A DNA stretch of 18,145 nucleotides from JABEVB01 sp049965775 (GTDB lineage Bacteria; Planctomycetota; Phycisphaerae; WQYP01): NCBI GenBank assembly GCA_049965775.1, contig JBMFVX010000056.1:1-18145 (forward strand). The letters run 5' to 3'. The notes beneath the pieces are model-generated. The model had not been told where the DNA came from and ran no database searches. It saw only the letters and a program-made list of their open reading frames with translations. Of this stretch, positions 1 through 6,813 are shown piece by piece. The position numbers and the translations under genes were made by a program. Each line of letters opens with the position of its first letter. Positions within the stretch are counted from its first letter, which is position 1.

Positions 1-329
1 GTGTGAACATGGTTTGGCATGATCACCCAGGCATGAAGCTCGTAGCGATTCCTGTTGAAATACCGCAATGCATCGGCGACCACTTCTGCCACATCCGCTT
101 GCCTGAGCCAGCAAGATCCAATCCCCTGATCCAGTGCCGCCTCGATTCGAAGACGACGCTGCTCTGCCATGTCCGGCTCGGTGCTAATCTCTTCTTGCCA
201 CTGTGCCAGCAAATGCTGGGGAAGACTGTCAGATAAGCGCATAACCAGATGCACCGGACGACTGCCCGGATCCCAATGAGGCAAATAGCCGCGTGAGTGC
301 CAGCCTCTTCGTGTAAGTTTTTTTTCCAC
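1..329 (-). CDS. REP-associated tyrosine transposase (RAYT), 5' part
   Basis: This is the N-terminal 109 residues of a Y1/HUH transposase of the RAYT (TnpA_REP, IS200-like) family; the rest lies beyond the left edge. Such enzymes cut and join single-stranded DNA at REP hairpins. Translating the minus strand from a GTG at 329 gives RGWHSRGYLPHWDPG near residues 8-22, VHLVMRLSDSLP at 26-37, and YELHAWVIMPNHVH at 96-109, the usual RAYT order. The HUH metal-binding pair is H107 and H109; the catalytic Tyr would be further on, outside the window. The GTG start is supported by a strong AGGAGGT at 339-345, nine bases upstream. No ATG start exists in this frame. The neighbouring DNA is rich in hairpin repeats, as expected for a RAYT locus. 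Family assignment is firm; whether the gene is intact cannot be seen. Confidence 0.9.
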   Translation of the reverse strand, partial: MEKKLTRRGWHSRGYLPHWDPGSRPVHLVMRLSDSLPQHLLAQWQEEISTEPDMAEQRRLRIEAALDQGIGSCWLRQADVAEVVADALRYFNRNRYELHAWVIMPNHVH

Positions 330-338
330 GTTGAGTAG

Positions 339-345
339 ACCTCCT
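339..345 (-). promoter_or_regulatory. Strong ribosome binding site of the RAYT gene
   Basis: Minus-strand AGGAGGT lies nine bases before the GTG at 329. It decides that start, since the frame has no ATG. Confidence 0.7.
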
Positions 346-454
346 TTATTTGCCCTCAGATGTTATGGCCATACTATGATTTCTTCCAGCATCAAAAAGG
401 CCCTATGCCAAGTTAAACAGCCATTGTGTCAGCAGTACGGCACAGTGCGGAGGA

Positions 455-471
455 GCAGGCAAGATGCCTGC
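455..471. repeat. REP-like hairpin, GCAGGC/GCCTGC
   Basis: Arms GCAGGC and GCCTGC enclose AAGAT. The same GGCAAGATGCC-type core recurs at 5091-5106, and a variant with GGCAGGATGCC at 5021-5075. It sits 126 bp upstream of the RAYT start. Confidence 0.55.
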
Positions 472-531
472 GTTACACGCGACTTGCTGCCGGAGAATGC
501 TTGTGCTGTGCAGCGCCGATCGGGGTAGGAA

Positions 532-552
532 AGGACGCCGAACCGGCGTCCT
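532..552. repeat. Perfect 9-bp hairpin
   Basis: Arms AGGACGCCG (532-540) and CGGCGTCCT (544-552) enclose AAC. It could be a REP-type palindrome. Read on the minus strand it is followed by TTCC rather than a T-tract, so a terminator role is weaker. Confidence 0.5.
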
Positions 553-820
553 CCCCTCCCGCCAGACCGGACGGGCGGATTTCCCGCGTCGGGCTTTTTA
601 ATGAGTGGGCCATCTTGATGGGTTGACACGCTTTGATGTGGGCTTGTTCCAGTGAGAACAGCCCCATCTGCGCAAAGCAGGCGTTGGTCCAGCGGTGATG
701 ATCGCTTCCACGTCCGCGGCCACGGCCTTGGCAAATATCGCCCGATGGGATGGTGTATCGCGCTGATACCGGTATTGGCGCTGCTTGCGGTGGTCCTCGA
801 GCGGTGGCTTGGAGCTCTGT

Positions 821-994
821 TGGGTCTGCCAATTTTTCTGGCCTTGGTCCAAACGGCAGCCCATCGCAACAGCGTGCTGTGCGCGGCGGCACGATTACCC
901 CCGGCAAGCCGGGGGCTAAATAGTGGGCCGACGACCCGGCGATCGCCCTGCCACGGTTGATTTTCGCATGACGCCGGAAAAATTGGCAAACCCA
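821..994. repeat. Inverted pair of 22-bp repeats (821-842 and 973-994)
   Basis: The minus strand of 821-842 and the plus strand of 973-994 share GCC[A/G]GAAAAATTGGCA[A/G]ACCCA, 20 of 22 identical. They face each other across 130 bp that contain the hairpin at 898-915. They may be the ends of a decayed element or two solo copies of a short repeat. Confidence 0.45.
898..915. repeat. Perfect REP-like hairpin CCCCCGGC/GCCGGGGG
   Basis: Arms CCCCCGGC (898-905) and GCCGGGGG (908-915) are separated by AA. The very short loop and high GC match REP palindromes that RAYTs act on. No T-tract follows on either strand. Confidence 0.6.
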
Positions 995-1118
995 GCTCTG
1001 TTTACGGCAGCCCTGGCGCTGGCGGACCTCATGTGGAGTTGCTTTGCCCTGCCGATAATTGCAATCCTGGAGAATATCCGCTTATGGCTGATTATGAGAG
1101 TTCCGTTGGCAGTGGTTG

Positions 1119-1284
1119 TATACCGCTCGCGGTCAGAACTGAGCTATTTCTCGTGGTATTGCGGCGCAACCCGGGCACCCCGGCAGCGCTGCCGCTGGCC
1201 GGGGCGAACCACGCGGCTTAACCGCGTGGCTCGTTGGTGGACGACGTTCAATTTTGCTTCAAAGTTCGGCCGCTTGCAGTATAA
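1119..1284. repeat. Interspersed TIR-bounded repeat, copy A (full length)
   Basis: About 166 bp, matching copy B (4832-4998) along its whole length and copy C (6814-6955) over the left part. It begins TATACCGCTCGCGG and ends CCGCTTGCAGTATAAC, so the ends form imperfect inverted repeats (TTATACYGC...GCAGTATAA). Inside are two hairpins: CCCCGGC (1178-1184) with GCCGGGG (1198-1204), and arms CCACGCGG and CCGCGTGG around CTTAA (1209-1229). No coding capacity. Confidence 0.75.
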
Positions 1285-1317
1285 CGGCACCGTCCGCTGG
1301 GCTTGGGAGCAAAAATA

Positions 1318-1370
1318 CAGCGGCCCGAAGCTTGGGATTTGCGACGGTGAACGATAGCCTCGGGCCGCTG
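1318..1370. repeat. 11-bp perfect inverted repeat
   Basis: CAGCGGCCCGA (1318-1328) and TCGGGCCGCTG (1360-1370) are perfect complements with a 31-base spacer. No T-tract follows. Function unknown; it could form a stem in a transcript of either strand. Confidence 0.4.
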
Positions 1371-1480
1371 CTTTACTTAACTGAATGAATTATCAAGCTT
1401 ATGCAAACTTTTTGAAATGGGGCTTTACCTAGAAATGACATAGGCTAGGGGCGCATTTTTTGGTAGGGGTTTTACCTAAG

Positions 1481-1640
1481 AGCCTGTTTGAAAACTCCGG
1501 CGGGATCGTCTTGCGGCCCAGGGCGGCCGTCTGCTGCGTTCTCGCTCCTCGCCATATTTTCGAATATGCCTCGGAGCTGCGGCCTTGCATCCGGCCACCC
1601 TGGGCCGCAATCCGACCGCACCAGCCTTTTCAAACAGGCT
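1481..1640. mobile_element. MITE-like 160-bp near-perfect palindrome with candidate target duplication
   Basis: The first and last 14 bases, AGCCTGTTTGAAAA and TTTTCAAACAGGCT, are exact inverted repeats. The similarity continues inwards: TTGCGGCCCAGGG near 1511-1523 pairs with CCCTGGGCCGCAA near 1600-1612, and the centre is CATATT-TTCG-AATATG (1553-1568), exactly symmetrical at 1560/1561. The element is flanked by CTAAG on both sides (1476-1480 and 1641-1645), which reads as a 5-bp target-site duplication. There is no gene inside. It appears once in this window, so mobility is inferred from structure only. Confidence 0.7.
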
Positions 1641-1725
1641 CTAAGTTTCGCGCGAAGGTACACCTGCAAACGGTTGGTGTCTGCGTTTTGAGGCGTCGCA
1701 GCGCGCTATCGCCGGGCGGGGCGGA

Positions 1726-1746
1726 CCACGCGGCTTAACCGCGTGG
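1726..1746. repeat. Core copy D of the CCACGCGG palindrome repeat
   Basis: Arms CCACGCGG and CCGCGTGG around CTTAA, followed by CTCGTT as in copies A-C. The flanks match only briefly (GGGCGGGGCGGA before it), so this is a truncated copy. It lies 27 bp beyond the amidohydrolase stop and could act as a 3' stem on that transcript. Confidence 0.65.
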
Positions 1747-1773
1747 CTCGTTTTGCGGAATGTCCGTATGAAT

Positions 1774-3195
1774 TTACGCCGATTCGCTTAGCGGTTCGAA
1801 TCTTTTGGCGCCATCGAGCCAGACGGCATCGGGCGGACGAGGAGCCGCGAGCAATTCTTCGGCAAATGCCTTAGCGGAGCGTGGCACCGCACCAAAGCTA
1901 TAGGCCTGTATGTCGCCGCGCAGGCCCTTGCGCAGCTGGCCGCACACATCGGCGAGGCCCAGTGCCGTCGCGCCGCGACGGGTGATAAGTTCGATGAGCG
2001 TGACGGGGTCGAGCGAGGGATCGCGCTTAAAAAGCCAGGCGGCCTCAAGAAGCACCGAGATATCGGGGTTGCTGGCGAGCGAATCGGTTGCGAGGCACAC
2101 GTTGATGCCGCGGGCGAGCATGTCGCGCCAGCGATGGGGCGCTGCGGCATCGTGACCAAAATAATGCCGCGTGCGCGGGCAGTACGCCACCGAGGCCCGG
2201 CCGGCGGCGAGAATGTCGAGTTCGGCATTGTCGGCATAATTAACATGGGCGAGCACCACCGGCACGCGCGCCCGAAGCAGGCCGTGTGCTGCCGCCCAGC
2301 GGATAGGGCCGCCATCAAAGTGCGGCACGGCATCATCGAGCAGGTTCAGGTTTTTCACGATCTGCCAGCGGCGGCCAAGCGGGCCGGATGCATCGCGTAA
2401 AAAATCTGCTTCGGCGGCGAGTTCGGCAAGGTGCATGGTCAGAGGCAGCTTGGCTTTGCACGCGGCGGCGACAATGTGCTTAAGCGCCGGCCCCTCAACC
2501 GAGTACGGCGCATGGGGTGACAGGCCGATTTGCAGCAATGAGTTGCGCTTTTGCCGGCGTGCTGCGGGCGTATCCATGGCGGTGGCCAAACGGTCGGTTA
2601 ATAAATGGCGCGATCGGCCGAGTGCTGTTATTTCGCCAAAGCTGACGGTTCGCGGGCCGCCGTGACGCGAGGCCGCCCGCACCAGCGCATGATGCCGACA
2701 AATATCACCAATACATGTAACGCCAGCGGCAAGGCTGTCGCGGCGGCCGCGGATGACGGCCTGGGTAATAACGGTCTGGGCAGACTGCGCATCCGGGTAG
2801 GCGGCCATCAGCGCTATCACCCACTGCGGAAATGCCAGCCGCCGCCGGGTGAGCTTGTCGGCAAGGTAGCCCAATTCAAGATGGGTATGGGCGTTGACAA
2901 AGCCGGGCATGAGCACGCAGGAACCATCATTTTTTATGGTTGCCCGCGGATACCGCCGCCGCAGCGCCGCACCAGAGCCAACATCGGCAATAACGCCGCC
3001 CGCGGAAGTGTGCGCAATGGCCAAGCCGCCGCCCCTAAGCCAATGGCCGTTACCGGTATAAACAGCTCCAGCCTGCAAAAGCGTGACGCGCGAACGTTGC
3101 GATGTGCTGGCTTGGCCCATAAGCTGGCGCTCGGCAAAGACTTTTTTGCGCAACACAAACGCATGTTGCGCAAATGGAGCAAGGCGAACATGCAC
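1774..3195 (-). CDS. Amidohydrolase-superfamily deaminase (COG0402-like)
   Basis: A metal-dependent hydrolase of the cytosine deaminase/chlorohydrolase/S-adenosylhomocysteine deaminase group, probably cytoplasmic and deaminating a purine or nucleoside-type substrate. Numbered from the GTG at 3195: PGFVNAHTHLELG with metal ligands H103 and H105, GLSPHAPYSV (225-233), H255 in MHLAE, H317 in LAHVNY, YCPRTRHYFGH (338-348) and D371 in ATDSLASNPD. The SPHAPYS and HTHLE motifs also occur in aminofutalosine deaminases of the menaquinone pathway, so that substrate is possible but unproved; no other menaquinone gene is in view. The frame opens with GTG 7 bp after the dacB stop, suggesting co-transcription. 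Neither this GTG nor the in-frame ATG at 3120 has a good ribosome site; the ATG start would give 448 residues, a more typical N-terminus. Confidence 0.85.
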   Translation of the reverse strand: MHVRLAPFAQHAFVLRKKVFAERQLMGQASTSQRSRVTLLQAGAVYTGNGHWLRGGGLAIAHTSAGGVIADVGSGAALRRRYPRATIKNDGSCVLMPGFVNAHTHLELGYLADKLTRRRLAFPQWVIALMAAYPDAQSAQTVITQAVIRGRRDSLAAGVTCIGDICRHHALVRAASRHGGPRTVSFGEITALGRSRHLLTDRLATAMDTPAARRQKRNSLLQIGLSPHAPYSVEGPALKHIVAAACKAKLPLTMHLAELAAEADFLRDASGPLGRRWQIVKNLNLLDDAVPHFDGGPIRWAAAHGLLRARVPVVLAHVNYADNAELDILAAGRASVAYCPRTRHYFGHDAAAPHRWRDMLARGINVCLATDSLASNPDISVLLEAAWLFKRDPSLDPVTLIELITRRGATALGLADVCGQLRKGLRGDIQAYSFGAVPRSAKAFAEELLAAPRPPDAVWLDGAKRFEPLSESA

Positions 3196-3202
3196 AATCG
3201 CG

Positions 3203-4657
3203 TTATCGGGGGCTAACGGCCCAGCGATAGAGCGCTGTGATCACGTCATCCTGCCAATAGTTTACATTGCCGCGGTAATGGTTCACCATGATTGAAAATA
3301 CGAAACTGCGGTGCGGCAAGAGCATATAACCACTGATGGTGGAAGCGCCGGTAATGTGGCCATCTTTGGCGTAAACCCAGCGGCGGGCCGGCGAACCTAT
3401 CAGCCGATGAATCAGCGTACCATGACCGGGGCGGCACAGGCTGGCGATGTAGGCGTTGGCATCAGGCTCGGCGGCAATATGCGAGAGCACCGCAACGAGG
3501 GCGCTGGGTGCAATATGATCGTGATGCGATAGGCCGGAACCATCCACCATTTCGCCCCAGCCCGGCGCAACGCCGACGGAATTGAGATAGCCATCAATGG
3601 CCGCGTCGCCATTGTGCCAACTACCCGGCTGACCGGTGGCATCGTGTCCGAGCAGTTTGCATAAACATTCGGCCATAAGGTTGATGCTGTCGGTGTTGGC
3701 TCGCTTAAGAATGTCGGCAAGGGGCGTTTCGTAGGTGGCCAGAAGAACGGGCTTAAAGCCCTGGGCCTGGGCATCGGCCAGCGTGAGGCGCTTAACCGAG
3801 CCGGTGAGGGTTATGCCGGCGGCGGCGAGCGCATGGTGCAGCACCCAGCCGGTAAACATGCCGGGGTCGGGGACGGTAACCTGCAGCGGCGGGCCTGCCC
3901 ATACGCGAGCCACCTGGCCGCGCAATATAAACTGCGGGCTGCCCGGCGCCCGCCACATCCACACGCGATTGTAAGGGCCGGGGCTGGCCTGAATGCTTAC
4001 ACTGGTATAGCGGCTCTCTGGAACATAGCTCACCGCCGGTCGGCCATTGGCCAACAAATATGGCGACCAATTGAGGCAATTAAGCGAGCAGTTAAGCCCC
4101 CCCACCTGGGCCTCGTACCAATCAAGCCGCTGTGAGCCGCCGCGCGGCCAAAGCGGGTTTACAAAGTGGTGGTTAAAAATGCTGTCGTCCACATAAATGT
4201 TGTGAAAATGCGTAAGGCCAAGCTGTTTGAGGTGAGCGGCCCAGTTATCAAAAGCGGTGGTTACCTTCCAGCCGACGCGCTGACACAGCACCGGGTCGCC
4301 CAGCGCCGGGTCGCCTCCGCCGACAATCATCAGGTCGCTGCCGATGCGGTAGAGGCGCGTTTTAATCGTGGCTTTTGCGCCAAGCCGGTCGAAGGCCGCC
4401 GCGGTGGTGAGTATTTTACCGTTGCTGCCAGGCATAAGAGGCACATTAGGGTTGAACTGATACAACTGCACCGGCCTATGATTGACGAGTTCCACGATGC
4501 TGATGCCGACCTGCGCACCGGCGACCTTGGGCGAACGCAACAAGGCGTTGATGGCAGGAGCCAGCGCGGCGGCCAGGCAGGAGCCTGCCGGCAGCGTAAC
4601 CGCCGCCAGCGACAGCAACAGAACAAGACTACGCAGCCGAAATTTAATAAGGTCCAT
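3203..4657 (-). CDS. dacB: D-alanyl-D-alanine carboxypeptidase/endopeptidase, PBP4 (DacB) family
   Basis: A peptidase S13 enzyme that trims or cuts D-Ala-linked peptidoglycan peptides in the periplasm. Numbered from the ATG at 4657: an N-terminal hydrophobic signal segment (about 10-30, LVLLLSLAAVTLPAGSCLA); SxxK as S78-N-G-K81 in PGSNGKILTTAAAFDRLG; the long family-specific insert (about 110-300) including IVGGGDPALGD; SxN as S324-I-N326 in NTDSINLMAE; VDGSGLSHHD (371-380); and the third motif as K431-D-G433 where most family members have KTG. At 484 residues it is normal for PBP4. AGSC at 25-27 resembles a weak lipobox, but a leucine is missing at -3. An in-frame GTG at 4672 is an alternative start. 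It is the upstream partner of the amidohydrolase, 7 bp away. Confidence 0.93.
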   Translation of the reverse strand: MDLIKFRLRSLVLLLSLAAVTLPAGSCLAAALAPAINALLRSPKVAGAQVGISIVELVNHRPVQLYQFNPNVPLMPGSNGKILTTAAAFDRLGAKATIKTRLYRIGSDLMIVGGGDPALGDPVLCQRVGWKVTTAFDNWAAHLKQLGLTHFHNIYVDDSIFNHHFVNPLWPRGGSQRLDWYEAQVGGLNCSLNCLNWSPYLLANGRPAVSYVPESRYTSVSIQASPGPYNRVWMWRAPGSPQFILRGQVARVWAGPPLQVTVPDPGMFTGWVLHHALAAAGITLTGSVKRLTLADAQAQGFKPVLLATYETPLADILKRANTDSINLMAECLCKLLGHDATGQPGSWHNGDAAIDGYLNSVGVAPGWGEMVDGSGLSHHDHIAPSALVAVLSHIAAEPDANAYIASLCRPGHGTLIHRLIGSPARRWVYAKDGHITGASTISGYMLLPHRSFVFSIMVNHYRGNVNYWQDDVITALYRWAVSPR

Positions 4658-4754
4658 CCATGCACCATTCACTAAGGGCCATTACTTACGCCTGACCGCG
4701 GGCATTTGACGCCCCGGCCGCCCCGCTCCATACGAGGCAGGCAGTCTACGGGTG

Positions 4755-4795
4755 GCCTGCTGAAAATCGCCGGGTTTCGCCCATTTTCAGCGGCC
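4755..4795. repeat. Hairpin GGCC-T-GCTGAAAAT / ATTTTCAGC-GGCC
   Basis: GCTGAAAAT (4759-4767) pairs perfectly with ATTTTCAGC (4783-4791); GGCC on each side extends the stem past one bulged base. On the plus strand TTTT follows, which is terminator-like, but no plus-strand gene ends here. It may instead be another small mobile repeat. Confidence 0.45.
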
Positions 4796-4831
4796 TTTTG
4801 GGATACACCATATTTTGCGCAACGAAAGCGA

Positions 4832-4998
4832 TATACCACTCGCGGTCCGAACTGAAGTATTTCTCGCGGTGCTGCGGCACAACTCGGGCACCCCGGCGGC
4901 GCTGCCGCTGGCCGGGGTGAACCACGCGGCTTAACCGCGTGGCTCGTTGTTGGGCGACGTCCAATTTTACTTCAAATTTTAGCCGCTTGCAGTATAAC
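4832..4998. repeat. Interspersed TIR-bounded repeat, copy B (full length)
   Basis: About 167 bp, aligned with copy A from TATACCACTCGCGG to GCTTGCAGTATAAC. Both internal hairpins are kept: CACCCCGGC with GCCGGGGTG (9 bp), and CCACGCGG (4922-4929) with CCGCGTGG (4935-4942) around CTTAA. The orientation is the same as copies A, C and D. Confidence 0.75.
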
Positions 4999-5010
4999 TG
5001 CTGCCGCGAT

Positions 5011-5106
5011 CCCCTATGGCGGGCAGGATGTCCGCCCTCCAACCGTCGCCCCCCTATGACGGGCAGGATGCCCGCCCCCCACCATCGTTGCAGGCAAGAT
5101 GCCCGC
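5011..5106. repeat. Cluster of three REP-like GGGCAGGATGCCC units
   Basis: CCCCTATG[G/A]CGGGCAGGATG[T/C]CCGCC occurs at 5011-5035 and again at 5051-5075, a 40-bp period. A third, diverged unit GCAGGCAAGATGCCCGC is at 5090-5106 and resembles the hairpin at 455-471. Each core can fold (GGGCA/TGCCC at 5061-5073). It lies just downstream of the phosphohexomutase gene. Confidence 0.6.
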
Positions 5107-5187
5107 ACCACAACATTAAGCAGCTCACAACAGACATTGGATGAATGTGGTATTGCGGTTTTCATCAGGCCAGTCTACGGTTTTGAA

Positions 5188-6576
5188 TCAGTGGGCTACC
5201 GGCGTGCCAAGCTGCCGGCCGACTTCTTCGAGTTTTTTCTTCATGGTTTCGGCGGTATTGGCTTCAAGGTTTAAACGCAGCAGCGGCTCGGTATTGCTTT
5301 TGCGAACATTAAACCACCACGTGTCGTACTCCACGGTGATGCCATCAAGATAATCTATTGCGGCGTCTTTATAAGTTTCGGCGAGGCGGCTGATGGCGGC
5401 GTCCTTATCGGCGACTTCATAGTTAATTTCGCCGCTGCTGTGCCAACGCAGCAGCGGTTTGAGCACATGGCTTACGGGCACATCGAAGCGTGAAAGCACC
5501 GACGCGGTACAGGCAAAGGCAATGGCTCCGCTGTCGGTGTTGAAGCTGTCGCGAAAATAAAAATGCCCGGAAAGCTCGCCACCAAACACGCCCTTGCTGT
5601 CGGCGAGCGCCTTTTTCATAAAGGCGTGGCCGACACGTTCGCGCCGCGGCACACCGCCGGCGTTTTCAATTTCTTCTTTGACGACGCGGCTGGAGCGCAG
5701 GTCGTAAACAACGGCCGCGCCGGGGTTTGACTTTAAGAAATCACGTGCCAGCAGGGCTGTGACAATGTCGCAGCGGATCACGCGGGCCTGTTCATCCACA
5801 AAAATGCAGCGGTCGGCATCGCCATCAAAACACACGCCGAGGTCCGCGCCGTTGGAGAGCACCGCTTCCTGCAATTGACGAAGGTTGGCGTCCACCAACG
5901 GGTTGGGTTCATGCTTGAACGTGCCGGTCACTTCCATGTTAATCGGTACGATATTCAACTGCGGCCGGCCCATAAAAATAGCCGGAATAAACTTGCCGGC
6001 CATGCCATTGCTTGCATCCACCACCACCTTAAGCGGGCGGGCGAGCTTTAAGAACCGCAGCACATGATGTTTGTAAGGCTCCCAGATATCCATGGATTCT
6101 ACCGTGCCCTGCTGGGCCGGCGGGTTGCGGCGCAGCGTTGAGCAGATGCGTTTGATTTCGTTGAGGCCGGTATTTTCGCCGATGGGCCGCGCGGCAAGGC
6201 CGCTGATTTTAAAACCATTGTAATGCCCCGGGTTATGGGAGGCGGTGGTTTGAATGCCGCCGCAGCAGCCGAGGTAGTTGATCGCAAAGTAGATTTGGGG
6301 GGTGTCTATCATACCGATGTCAATGCAGTTGGTACCGGTGGAACGGATGCCCTCGATCAAGGCACTACAAAGCGAAGGGCTGCTGAGCCGCATATCGCGT
6401 CCGACAATGACCATATTTTTACGTACATCGGATCGGGCGGGTCCGGTGAGGTTCATACGCAAAAACTGGGCGGCGGCGTGGCCAATTTTCCAGGCAAGGT
6501 CTTCATTAAGCTGGTCGGGATAGGTGCCCCGCACATCGTAGGCTTTGAATACTTTATCAATATTTACATCGGTCAT
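5188..6576 (-). CDS. Phosphomannomutase/phosphoglucomutase
   Basis: An alpha-D-phosphohexomutase converting mannose- or glucose-6-phosphate to the 1-phosphate, feeding sugar nucleotides for envelope polysaccharides. All four family loops are present in 462 residues: catalytic phosphoserine S113 in TASHNP (111-116); metal loop D251-G-D253-A-D255-R256; sugar loop GGELSGH (332-338); and phosphate loop RKSNTEP (425-431). The N-terminus, FKAYDVRGTYPDQL (10-23), is typical. The bacterial ManB/AlgC-type bifunctional enzymes share these loops, so the preferred sugar cannot be read from sequence. The ATG at 6576 has a weak CAGGGA upstream. It is transcribed alone, divergently from imuA, with repeats on both flanks. 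Confidence 0.93.
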   Translation of the reverse strand: MTDVNIDKVFKAYDVRGTYPDQLNEDLAWKIGHAAAQFLRMNLTGPARSDVRKNMVIVGRDMRLSSPSLCSALIEGIRSTGTNCIDIGMIDTPQIYFAINYLGCCGGIQTTASHNPGHYNGFKISGLAARPIGENTGLNEIKRICSTLRRNPPAQQGTVESMDIWEPYKHHVLRFLKLARPLKVVVDASNGMAGKFIPAIFMGRPQLNIVPINMEVTGTFKHEPNPLVDANLRQLQEAVLSNGADLGVCFDGDADRCIFVDEQARVIRCDIVTALLARDFLKSNPGAAVVYDLRSSRVVKEEIENAGGVPRRERVGHAFMKKALADSKGVFGGELSGHFYFRDSFNTDSGAIAFACTASVLSRFDVPVSHVLKPLLRWHSSGEINYEVADKDAAISRLAETYKDAAIDYLDGITVEYDTWWFNVRKSNTEPLLRLNLEANTAETMKKKLEEVGRQLGTPVAH

Positions 6577-6588
6577 TGTGGGTCCCTG

Positions 6589-6603
6589 TTATACCGCCCG
6601 CGG
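6589..6603. repeat. Solo left terminus of the TIR repeat
   Basis: TTATACCGCCCGCGG here is identical to the left end of copy C at 6814-6828. The rest of the element does not follow, so it may be a remnant or a recombination product. Confidence 0.5.
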
Positions 6604-6689
6604 CGCACCCATCCCTGGCGGCTGGGGCTGCGGCCGAGCAAGACCTTATCCTATAGGCATCCGCAGCCAGACGCTACCCCCACATGCCG

Positions 6690-6723
6690 GCGCAGGTCAC
6701 AAAAATGATTCGCCAACCTGCGC
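6690..6723. promoter_or_regulatory. Perfect 8-bp inverted repeat, possible leader stem
   Basis: GCGCAGGT (6690-6697) and ACCTGCGC (6716-6723) enclose 18 bases. It could form a stem in the 5' leader of the minus-strand phosphohexomutase transcript. Role unknown. Confidence 0.3.
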
Positions 6724-6774
6724 ATCTTTGGTGGCGGTGTTTGTGACGGCGGAACCGTGATGTTTAATGGACAT

Positions 6775-6787
6775 GATTGATTCAATC
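6775..6787. promoter_or_regulatory. Palindrome GATTGA-T-TCAATC, possible operator
   Basis: A perfect 6-bp dyad around a central T in the divergent intergenic region. Its size fits a dimeric repressor site, but there is no second copy in the window and no regulator gene to pair it with. Confidence 0.3.
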
Positions 6788-6813
6788 GCAGGCTCATTTA
6801 TCACCAACCACAT

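Larger units (their letters stand above)
330..1773. other. Gene-free intergenic region rich in hairpin repeats
   Basis: No open frame here has a recognisable domain, a convincing ribosome site or protein-like composition; the longest (minus, 429-989) is Arg/Ser/Pro-rich and reads through hairpin repeats. The stretch contains hairpins at 455-471, 532-552 and 898-915, an inverted pair 821-842/973-994, repeat copy A (1119-1284), an 11-bp inverted repeat (1318-1370), a 160-bp palindromic element (1481-1640) and a core copy of the repeat family (1726-1746). It looks like an accumulation site for small mobile repeats next to the RAYT gene. Confidence 0.7.
4676..5187. other. Intergenic repeat cluster between the phosphohexomutase and dacB genes
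   Basis: About 510 bp with no credible gene; open frames run through repeats. It holds a 13-bp hairpin (4755-4795), repeat copy B (4832-4998) and three REP-like GGGCAGGATGCCC units (5011-5106). The dacB promoter should lie near its left end but I cannot single out a convincing one. Confidence 0.65.

Noticed and set aside
569..600. Terminator-like GACG...CGTC stem before a T-run on the plus strand
   Set aside because: The stem is interrupted by mismatches and no plus-strand gene ends before it.
429..989. Minus-strand 186-codon open frame in the gene desert
   Set aside because: Arg/Ser/Pro-rich, no motif, no ribosome site, and it runs through the hairpins at 455-471, 532-552 and 898-915.
923..1357. 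Plus-strand 144-codon open frame
   Set aside because: It reads through repeat copy A, including its palindrome; composition changes abruptly at the repeat edge, and no domain is visible.
4742..4749. CAGTCTAC repeated at 4742, 5171 and 18135
   Set aside because: Eight bases with no shared context; chance is a sufficient explanation.
5011..5106. Possible CRISPR array
   Set aside because: Only three short, palindromic, uneven units, without constant spacers or cas genes; they are REP-like.
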